Below are positions 15,198-21,230 of a stretch of DNA of 21,230 nucleotides, one piece after another; position 1 is the stretch's first letter, and every line of letters begins with the position of its first letter. Made by a program: the position numbers and the translations under genes. This DNA comes from Planctomycetota bacterium (lineage in GTDB: Bacteria > Planctomycetota > UBA11346): positions 1-21,230 of the forward strand of contig JAHEDF010000014.1 in the NCBI GenBank assembly GCA_024641365.1, written 5' to 3'. A model generated the notes under the pieces. The model made no database searches, had not been told where the DNA came from, and worked only from the letters and a program-made list of their open reading frames with translations.

Positions 15198-15710
15198 TTA
15201 TTCGTCGCTTACAGTATCGCCATCAGTGGTTAATTCTAATAAATTATGTAATACATGTGCTTCTTCATCACTACCTAATTGCGGGTCACGAATACGGTGA
15301 ATTACGCCTTCCGCTTTATTTTGCACGAGTAAAAATTGTTCTTCACCGACATTGGTAACTTCTAAAAAGTGCAATTTTCGCGCACGAACCAATGCAAGTG
15401 CGACAACATAGGCTAAACATTGTTGTGAACGCGTGCGAGCATTTTTTAAATTAGTAAATATTTGTGCGAGTGTAGCAGCGTTTAATTTAAACGGTTTACG
15501 CTCATTTCCTGGTTGAGGAGCACGTTGTCGCCACCAACTAATAAAATGGTTGTGATCTAGTTCTGCCCATGCGTCAGCACAAAAGTCGAGGCGTTTAAAT
15601 TCACGTTCTTGAACAACCAGTGCGGAGAAAAAAATTTCCCCAGGTGCCAGTGGCCGATTAGCAACCGAGCAGGTCAATTGTGGCGTGCTTATTTTACCTT
15701 CCCAGTCCAT
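15198..15710 (-). CDS. Conserved protein of unknown function, PVC-type
   Basis: 170 residues, soluble, no signal peptide. The N-terminal pattern CSVANRPLAPGEIFFSALVV, then RLDFCADAW, then ISWWRQRAPQP, and later a helical part with YVVALALVRARKLHFLEV, resembles a family I remember from planctomycete and verrucomicrobial genomes (a Cys followed by RPLxxGExFFSAL, then W). That recollection was not tested here. No catalytic motif is evident; Cys13 and the Trp residues are the notable conserved-looking positions. SD AGGGAG lies 4-5 nt before ATG 15710, so the start is firm. The 117-nt gap to the aminopeptidase gene upstream on the same strand has short inverted repeats (CGGCT/AGCCG, GCGCGG/CCGCGC), perhaps a promoter region. 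The C-terminus is acidic. Confidence 0.7.
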   Translation of the reverse strand: MDWEGKISTPQLTCSVANRPLAPGEIFFSALVVQEREFKRLDFCADAWAELDHNHFISWWRQRAPQPGNERKPFKLNAATLAQIFTNLKNARTRSQQCLAYVVALALVRARKLHFLEVTNVGEEQFLLVQNKAEGVIHRIRDPQLGSDEEAHVLHNLLELTTDGDTVSDE

Positions 15711-15827
15711 AGAACTCCCTGAAAAAAATACGGCTCATGCGCGGATAGTAGTCTACTTAAAGCCGGTACAATCCCCGATAACCGCGCTTCTTAAAACACC
15801 ATGACGCGACGCAACTAAACGTTGTTT

Positions 15828-17036
15828 TTAGCCACGCATTGCCGCTTCAATATCAGCAATCGACTTCGGAATACGGCGACTCATATCTTCACAACCATTT
15901 TTCGTAATGAGTAAGTCGTCCTCAATGCGTACACCAAAACCTTCATCGGGCAAATAAACGCCAGGCTCATTGCTGAGAATCATTCCAGCTTGAAACGGCA
16001 CGGAATAATCAGCGGGATCGTGCACATCTAAACCAATATGATGTGATAAACCATGATGTCGTATAAACCCGGCATCAATAATTGGTTTCCAAGCAACATC
16101 ATTTAATTCGTCACGCGTCACACCTGGTTTGGCATGTTTGCGTGCAATTTCATTACAATGGAGAACCAGTTCGTAAACTTCTTTAAATCGTTTATTGGTA
16201 AATTTTCCATGTTGTGGAACGGTACGAGTAACATCCGCACAATAACCTCCAGCAGTGGCACCAGAATCCATAAGTAAAGGCTGTCCTTTTTTAAGCGGCT
16301 GATCATTAAACGGATAATGTAGCGTAGCACCGGCAACACCACTGCCGATAATTGGCGGAAATGCGAGTGGTCCGTACGCAACTTTTTTATAATGCATAAC
16401 TAATTCACTAGCGACTTCACACTCCATTTTTAATTTAGGAATACGTGGTAAAGTAGCGAGTAAACCTAAACGAGTAATTTCTATCGCACGTCGATGCCAA
16501 GCTATTTCGTCATCATCTTTATACATACGTTGAATGACCAGTTCAGGTTCAACATTGATAAGTGTAATGCCTTTTAATTTCTTTTTCCAATACGTAAACT
16601 GTTCTGCTTGAAAACCAGGTTCCTTGTCACGATAGCACATGGCTATTTTATGACCTGCACGCTTTGCGGCTTTATGAATATATTCGACTAATTTTTTACG
16701 ATCGGCAACGGCGTGCACACCATGGGCGCGTTTTGCTTTTGCATCCGGACCTAAACGTTGGCCATCCCAAACTATTTTTTTTGGATCACCAGCATCGAGA
16801 AAGAGAGTATCGTGTGGACTGCGTGTCGGATCTATTAATAAGGCAGCTTCCGGTTCAGCGCAGCCACTATAATAATCAAACCACGGATCTTGTCGGGTAT
16901 TACGTAAACGATTTTCGTCACAGCCAATCAACAATAATGGTATTTTACGACCGTGTTTTTTTGTTATAAGGCGAGCAGCTTGTGCACGACGACGGCGGTA
17001 GGTAGTAAGCGGAAGGACAAGTCCACGAATAATCAT
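15828..17036 (-). CDS. pepP: Xaa-Pro aminopeptidase (M24B metallopeptidase)
   Basis: 402 residues. Removes N-terminal residues preceding proline. N-terminal creatinase-like (AMP_N) domain to about 165 (with DPWFDYYSGCAEPEAALLI), then the pita-bread catalytic domain. Dinuclear metal ligands are all present: Asp257 (LLMDSG), Asp268 (CADVTR), His332 (SHHIGLDVHD), Glu357 (SNEPGVY) and Glu372 (RIEDD). Length is a little under E. coli PepP. It begins at ATG 17036 without a clear SD. Cytosolic. The gene symbol reflects family resemblance; other M24B members (prolidase PepQ) are possible, but the AMP_N domain favours PepP. Confidence 0.92.
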   Translation of the reverse strand: MIIRGLVLPLTTYRRRRAQAARLITKKHGRKIPLLLIGCDENRLRNTRQDPWFDYYSGCAEPEAALLIDPTRSPHDTLFLDAGDPKKIVWDGQRLGPDAKAKRAHGVHAVADRKKLVEYIHKAAKRAGHKIAMCYRDKEPGFQAEQFTYWKKKLKGITLINVEPELVIQRMYKDDDEIAWHRRAIEITRLGLLATLPRIPKLKMECEVASELVMHYKKVAYGPLAFPPIIGSGVAGATLHYPFNDQPLKKGQPLLMDSGATAGGYCADVTRTVPQHGKFTNKRFKEVYELVLHCNEIARKHAKPGVTRDELNDVAWKPIIDAGFIRHHGLSHHIGLDVHDPADYSVPFQAGMILSNEPGVYLPDEGFGVRIEDDLLITKNGCEDMSRRIPKSIADIEAAMRG

Positions 17037-17172
17037 ATGGTATCACAAACGAGCGGCTAAGGGTGAGCTGAAGAAAATAAGCGTTGCTTTATAAAGGACA
17101 CCCTAAGAACGAAAAGCTGTCGTGCACGCTGATATGTCTCTTCGACCTACGACAATTATACGTGACGACTCA

Positions 17173-18138
17173 TTAGGCTCGCCATTGGATCCAATCATCG
17201 GTTGGTCGTACAAGCGCCGGACATGGGAGTTGTTGCCGATATTCGCGTGCACTAATACCAAATGCGGCACGAAAACGTCGTGCAAAATAATTTGGGTCAT
17301 GCCAGCCCACTTGTTTACCAACCAACGCAATAGGCATGTCGGTGGTGAGTAATAAAACGGCAGCTTTTTCTGCGCGTCGACGTGCCAACCACGCCATTGG
17401 TGATTGGCCCGTATGACGTTTAAAGAGGCGGACTAAATACGAACGGTTTAAATCCAACATTTTTGCTAATTCAACTAATCCCCAATCATGATCGAGTTGT
17501 TCTTCCATGGTGTGAATAGCGCGTTGGACATTGGGATCCGCTTCGTGACTACGACTAGCGCGGGCCTCTGGTACAGCGGTGTGTGCACGACTAAGGCACG
17601 CCAACACTAACAAGATGCGTGCAATAATTTCAGGACGACAACGCACCGGATCATCGCGACCATGTAAAACCCGCAGTTCATCCAATTCATTTATTAATGC
17701 TTGTAACTCATTACTGGTTAAATGCAGCGATACGATGCCTTGAGCAGTATTATCTGAGGCTGGCAGTGTACGTGCGGGTAAAATACTTGATAGTGTAGCA
17801 TCGGCACGAACCCAACTAATTTCATGTGTTAATAATTCGACACCAATTAAACAATTACAAAGCTGTAAACCACGGCACCGTTCATACGCATGCCATTGAC
17901 CAGGATGTAAAATGAAAACATCTCCGGCGGCAATGGGTGCTTCTCCATGAATGGTGCGATGGACGCCAACGCCACCTAAAACCACGGCTATTTCTAAGAA
18001 ATCATGGTCGTGCAATGGTACATCGCCATTATGGGTTGGCGTATTGATATGGTACGGAACACCAACGGGGGCGAACAACGCACGCGTAGTCAGGTGTTTC
18101 GGACTCACGGTTGGCGATTCGAGTATCATAGTGGTCAT
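17173..18138 (-). CDS. AraC-family transcription regulator with cupin domain
   Basis: 321 residues from ATG 18138; a TTG at 18165 would add 9 residues without support. N-terminal sensor: cupin-like segment VPLHDHDFLEIAVVLGGVG and AAGDVFILHPGQWHAY. C-terminal double helix-turn-helix, about residues 215-310: LVELAKMLDLNRSYLVRLFKRHTGQSPMAWL, then MPIALVGKQVGWHDPNYFARRFRAAFGISAREYR, the typical AraC/XylS signature. Such regulators usually respond to sugars or other small molecules. No sugar gene is adjacent; the divergent neighbour is an inositol-monophosphatase-family gene, which is at best a hint of ligand. The divergent gap has several inverted repeats that could be binding sites. Effector unknown. 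Confidence 0.9.
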   Translation of the reverse strand: MTTMILESPTVSPKHLTTRALFAPVGVPYHINTPTHNGDVPLHDHDFLEIAVVLGGVGVHRTIHGEAPIAAGDVFILHPGQWHAYERCRGLQLCNCLIGVELLTHEISWVRADATLSSILPARTLPASDNTAQGIVSLHLTSNELQALINELDELRVLHGRDDPVRCRPEIIARILLVLACLSRAHTAVPEARASRSHEADPNVQRAIHTMEEQLDHDWGLVELAKMLDLNRSYLVRLFKRHTGQSPMAWLARRRAEKAAVLLLTTDMPIALVGKQVGWHDPNYFARRFRAAFGISAREYRQQLPCPALVRPTDDWIQWRA

Positions 18139-18184
18139 ACCATGATAGTAGCGTAAAATAGTCAATAAAGTACTGGTCAGACCT

Positions 18185-18271
18185 ATTACAAATTATACTA
18201 ATTGCGTATAAATAGGCAGTAATGAGACAAATCTCGAAAATCAGCGAGTCTCTTTTGTCTCAGTTTGTAAT
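18185..18271. repeat. Nested inverted repeats in the araC-type/IMPase gap
   Basis: ATTACAAA (18185-18192) pairs with TTTGTAAT (18264-18271). Inside it, TGAGACAAA (18223-18231) pairs with TTTGTCTCA (18254-18262), and inside that CTCG (18233-18236) pairs with CGAG (18245-18248). An extra GTCTC at 18248-18252 can compete with the outer arm. A TATAAT on the minus strand (18192-18197) could be the -10 of the regulator gene. Nested arms of 8, 9 and 4 bp suggest an operator array or a structured leader of the downstream + gene. Confidence 0.5.
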
Positions 18272-18287
18272 CACTTGGCAACTAGCC

Positions 18288-18303
18288 GGTCATGATCGTG
18301 ACC
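18288..18303. promoter_or_regulatory. Near-perfect 16-bp palindrome, possible operator
   Basis: GGTCATGATCGTGACC matches its own reverse complement at 14 of 16 positions. It lies 40 bp before the IMPase start, in the gap divergent from the AraC-type regulator. AraC proteins usually bind direct repeats, so another dimeric regulator is equally possible. Confidence 0.35.
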
Positions 18304-18343
18304 TGTGATTGCGTTCAAAGGCAGTCACTGAACATGCCGAGAC

Positions 18344-19171
18344 ATGAGCAACCTGCGTTCATTTATCGTCGAATTGGCACACGAAGGTGGCGCCATTGCC
18401 CGGCAGTATTTTCAGTCGCTGACAACAAGTGATGTCGTTGTCAAAGCGGACCGTGATTACGTATCGCGAGCAGACAGTGAAGTCGAAGCGGCTATTATAA
18501 AACGTATTCGTGAACGTTATCCTGATCATATGATTCTGGGTGAAGAAAGTGGAAGCGCAGGCGATCTGTCCCAGGCACAAGCGTTATGGATTATTGACCC
18601 AATTGATGGCACCACAAATTTTATTCATGGTATTGCCATGTTTGCGGTATCGATTGCCTTTTGTGATGCGTTTGGTCCACAGACAGCGGTGGTGTACGAT
18701 CCGATTGCCGATGAATTATTTTTAGCAGAACGCAATGACGGTTTATGGTTAAATGGGCAACCGCGCAAGACTTCAGGATGTGCTAATGTACGACAGGCAT
18801 TAATTGCAACCGCAATGCCATTTCGTTCTCCGGCGGCACACGAGGATGCTTTAGCTGTGTTTAGTCACATGCAATTATTGTGCGATGATCAACGCCGTGG
18901 TGGTGCTGCCTCTTTAGATTTAGCGTATGTTGCGGTGGGTCGTTTAGATGGTTATTATGAAATAGGTATTCATGCATGGGATACGGCAGCAGGTGAATTA
19001 TTAGTGCGCTGTGGTGGTGGCGTAGCAACGGACTATCGTGGACAAACGGAGCAGTTATTATCACGACGCTCTATTGTGGCAGGTGCTTCAGCATCGGTTC
19101 ATCACGCTATTTTAACGGCCGTTAAACCGTTAATACCGTGGTTAGATCGCCCTCTTTTCGCAGCGAGATAA
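18344..19171 (+). CDS. Inositol-monophosphatase-family phosphatase
   Basis: 275 residues. Mg-dependent Li-sensitive phosphatase fold (SuhB/CysQ/HisN group). Metal ligands: GEES at 66-69 (Glu67/68), DPIDGTTNF at 85-93 (Asp85, Asp88), and WD at 212-213 in IHAWDTAAGELLV. The substrate could be inositol-1-phosphate, histidinol phosphate or another sugar phosphate; hisS next door is translation, not histidine synthesis, so it gives no help. ATG 18344 has only a weak SD. The next gene follows after 4 nt, so the two are probably cotranscribed. Divergent from an AraC-type regulator across a 205-nt gap. Confidence 0.92.
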   Translation: MSNLRSFIVELAHEGGAIARQYFQSLTTSDVVVKADRDYVSRADSEVEAAIIKRIRERYPDHMILGEESGSAGDLSQAQALWIIDPIDGTTNFIHGIAMFAVSIAFCDAFGPQTAVVYDPIADELFLAERNDGLWLNGQPRKTSGCANVRQALIATAMPFRSPAAHEDALAVFSHMQLLCDDQRRGGAASLDLAYVAVGRLDGYYEIGIHAWDTAAGELLVRCGGGVATDYRGQTEQLLSRRSIVAGASASVHHAILTAVKPLIPWLDRPLFAAR

Positions 19172-19175
19172 AACC

Positions 19176-19874
19176 ATGGTGGTGATTACCCCAATACAGG
19201 TAACAAATATTCCACCAGCGCCAGATCGCTCAACACCGGTCATATGGATATGGTTATCATTAGTGTTGAGTTTATTTGTCGTAGAAAAAATAGTTGTGTT
19301 AGATTATACATATGGATTTAACTTATTACCAAAACAATTTTTTACCGCGATCACTTTTGTGGTAGCTAGCTGGAGTTGTTACAGCGACAGCGCTTTATTT
19401 GCGCCGTGGCAATTATGGTCTCATGTCATTGTGCATCAGTCGTGGTGGCAACTTGCCATTGAAATAGCTCTTATAGTAGTCATTGGCCGGACTTTAGAGC
19501 GTGCCCTGGGTACACTCGCAATGGGAATGGCATTGTTAACCCTCGCGCCAATGAGTGCGACGTTATTTTTATTAGTTGGAGGGAATTCGATTTTAGTGGG
19601 TGGCCATGGATTATGCCTTAGCATGCTTGGAGTTGCTGTTGGTCGTTATCCACGTGCCTTGGTACAATGGGGTCTTGGATATTGGCTTATTATTGTGGTT
19701 GGCTATTTGCCATTGTTCGTTCTGGCGCTGCCAACCATGATTATCCTGTACATGACCTTGATCATTTGGTTAGCGCCAGCAGCGACCGCGTTATCAGTTG
19801 CGATTTGGGCGGCCTGCTGCGTGATTGTTGGCATTATGATTGGGCTAACTGGTACACGCGTAACGAACAGTTAA
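19176..19874 (+). CDS. Rhomboid-fold membrane protein without catalytic residues
   Basis: 232 residues, about six transmembrane segments (near 22-42, 56-70, 83-104, 117-137, 138-156, 165-230 in two or more helices). Residues 77-111 align by eye without gaps to the rhomboid L1/TM2 region: PWQLWSHVIVHQSWWQL then IGRTLERALG, matching the WRxxTHxxxHxSxxHIxxN and GxxxExxLG pattern. The GxSG active-site motif reads GGHG (142-145), so the nucleophile Ser is His144. The oxyanion residues equivalent to E. coli GlpG His150 and Asn154 are Gln92 and Glu96, and no His is seen in the last helix. It is therefore likely an inactive rhomboid (pseudoprotease) that binds or guides membrane proteins. It lies 4 nt after the IMPase gene and 94 nt before hisS. 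Assignment is based on recall of the family, not a search. Confidence 0.65.
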   Translation: MVVITPIQVTNIPPAPDRSTPVIWIWLSLVLSLFVVEKIVVLDYTYGFNLLPKQFFTAITFVVASWSCYSDSALFAPWQLWSHVIVHQSWWQLAIEIALIVVIGRTLERALGTLAMGMALLTLAPMSATLFLLVGGNSILVGGHGLCLSMLGVAVGRYPRALVQWGLGYWLIIVVGYLPLFVLALPTMIILYMTLIIWLAPAATALSVAIWAACCVIVGIMIGLTGTRVTNS

Positions 19875-19894
19875 TAACTGAAACATCTTTTTTT
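19868..19894 (+). terminator. Weak hairpin plus T-run after the rhomboid-like gene
   Basis: CAGTT-AAT-AACTG (19868-19880) overlaps the stop codon, and a run of seven T follows at 19888-19894 after a 7-nt gap. The stem is short and AT-rich, so read-through into hisS is likely. Confidence 0.25.
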
Positions 19895-19968
19895 GGTGCT
19901 CTACCCCACGGTCTTGGTTGCGCCTTTGTTAATGCCCACACCATAACGCCCCGCTTAAAGGACTGCTT

Positions 19969-21230
19969 ATGGCCGCCATCGATGTACAGCCTGTAAAAGG
20001 CACGCGTGACTTTTATCCCGAGGATTTACGGGCTCGGACGTGGTTATTTGCACATTGGCGAGCCGTCGCCGCGCAATTTGGTTATGAAGAATATGACGTG
20101 TGTGTGCTCGAACATGAAGAGCTGTATATTCGTAAAGCCGGTGACGAGATCACCGGTCAATTATATAATTTTACTGACAAAGGTGATCGTCGTGTAGCGC
20201 TACGTCCAGAAATGACACCATCATTAGCGCGTTTAATTTTGGCAAAAGGTGCGGCGATGCCGATGCCGCAGCGTTGGTTTTCACTTCCACAATGTTTTCG
20301 CTACGAACAAGCGCAACGCGGACGTAAGCGTGAACACTTTCAATGGAATATGGACATCATTGGTTTACCAGGTGTTGCCGGTGAAGCAGAATTAATAGCT
20401 GCCCAGGTTGCATTTTTAAAACGAGTTGGCCTTAATTTAGAACCAGGAACTCCTGACATTGTATGGAAAGTATCCAATCGCCAAGTCATCCAATATTTTT
20501 TAGAAGGTTTAGGAATTACTGGTGATAAATTTGCAGCTGTGTGTGTGGTCATTGATAAGCGCGATAAAATTGGAAAAGAAGCAACCACAACCGAATTAAC
20601 CAAACTCGGTGTTTCAACAGAAGCATGCGCAAGTATTTTAGATTTATTAGAAACCACTGGTCTTGATCAAGCGGTCGCAAAAGTGCCTGCTGATAATCCA
20701 GGGTTAATTGCATTACGTGAATTAATGGAATTAGCAGAAGCATACGGATTTGCGCATCTTATTCGTATTGATTTATCCGTCATTCGTGGCTTGTCGTATT
20801 ATACCGGAACCGTATGGGAAGTTTTTGACGCAACCGGATCGATGCCACGAGCAATTGCTGGTGGCGGACGATATGACAAATTAATGGAAATATTTGGCGG
20901 CCAACCAACGCCAATGGTCGGATTTGGTTTTGGTGACGTCGTCATTTTAGAAATATTAAAAGAACGTCAGCTCATTCCAAACTTACCTCGCGGCATTGAC
21001 GACGTCGTTTATCCTATGACAGCGAACGAATTTGCTGTCGCCACCCGTGTCGCCACATTTTTAAGACAAGCAGGTAAAAACGTGGTTGTCGATTTTACTG
21101 GACGCCGTTTTAAAAACGTTATTGAACGAGCCGAAAAAGATGGTGCTCAACGCTTACTTATAATAGGCGGCAATGAAGTACGCGAAGGTGTTTGTAAAAT
21201 ACGCACCTTAGGCGCTGAACGAAAAGAAGA
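19969..21230 (+). CDS. hisS: Histidyl-tRNA synthetase, C-terminus beyond window
   Basis: 420 codons are visible, open to the right edge. Class II synthetase charging tRNA-His. KGTRDFYPEDL at the start; motif 2 QCFRYEQAQRGRKREHFQ (108-125, with Arg111); HisA-type histidine motif RGLSYYTG (273-280); HisB AGGGRYD ending at 303; and the start of the anticodon-binding domain after about 340 (VVVDFTGRRFKNVIERAEKDGAQ). ATG 19969 is set by AAAGGA six bases upstream. It follows the rhomboid-like gene by 94 nt on the same strand. The missing end should be only a few codons, given usual HisS lengths and the position reached in the C-terminal domain. Confidence 0.96.
   Translation, partial: MAAIDVQPVKGTRDFYPEDLRARTWLFAHWRAVAAQFGYEEYDVCVLEHEELYIRKAGDEITGQLYNFTDKGDRRVALRPEMTPSLARLILAKGAAMPMPQRWFSLPQCFRYEQAQRGRKREHFQWNMDIIGLPGVAGEAELIAAQVAFLKRVGLNLEPGTPDIVWKVSNRQVIQYFLEGLGITGDKFAAVCVVIDKRDKIGKEATTTELTKLGVSTEACASILDLLETTGLDQAVAKVPADNPGLIALRELMELAEAYGFAHLIRIDLSVIRGLSYYTGTVWEVFDATGSMPRAIAGGGRYDKLMEIFGGQPTPMVGFGFGDVVILEILKERQLIPNLPRGIDDVVYPMTANEFAVATRVATFLRQAGKNVVVDFTGRRFKNVIERAEKDGAQRLLIIGGNEVREGVCKIRTLGAERKE

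Noticed and set aside
15711..15827. Terminator between pepP and the 170-residue gene
   Set aside because: Short inverted repeats are present, but none is followed by a T-run on the coding strand; a promoter region is equally likely.

Overview
This window looks like an ordinary bacterial chromosome segment with dense gene packing, moderate GC, Shine-Dalgarno (SD) starts and intrinsic terminators. It probably lies near the replication origin, because parA, parB, two perfect parS palindromes and dnaN fall within about 7 kb. Lineage is uncertain. A GspI/J/K-like pseudopilin trio with a very large last member, a 170-residue protein resembling one I remember from Planctomycetes and Verrucomicrobia, and an AraC regulator with an N-terminal cupin together suggest the PVC group, perhaps Verrucomicrobiota or a relative. 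This is inference, not proof. I saw no tRNA, rRNA, CRISPR array, insertion sequence or phage gene.

Left part (1-4990): on the minus strand, hemL is followed by three tightly spaced genes for proteins with type IV prepilin-like N termini. Their order and shapes recall GspI, GspJ and GspK. The third runs off the left edge with 607 residues visible. maf is divergent from hemL.

Centre (4990-14342): on the plus strand lie maf, a structured leader, hom (homoserine dehydrogenase), two parS sites, parA and parB. They end at a 14-bp perfect hairpin that serves both strands. Facing them on the minus strand are dnaN, cca and ppdK. The ppdK product carries a 41-residue lysine-rich C-terminal tail.

The 335-bp gap 14343-14677 between dnaN and a divergent lipoprotein gene is the most unexplained stretch. 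It holds a long imperfect stem, a 10-codon ORF with a good SD, a perfect 9-bp inverted repeat, two mutually exclusive pairings and a terminator-like hairpin just before the lipoprotein start. It could be a small RNA gene, an attenuator leader or part of an origin.

Right part (14678-21230): a small lipoprotein, a conserved protein of unknown function, an M24 Xaa-Pro aminopeptidase and an AraC regulator. Then, divergently, come an inositol-monophosphatase-family enzyme, a rhomboid-fold membrane protein that lacks every catalytic residue, and hisS, which is cut by the right edge.
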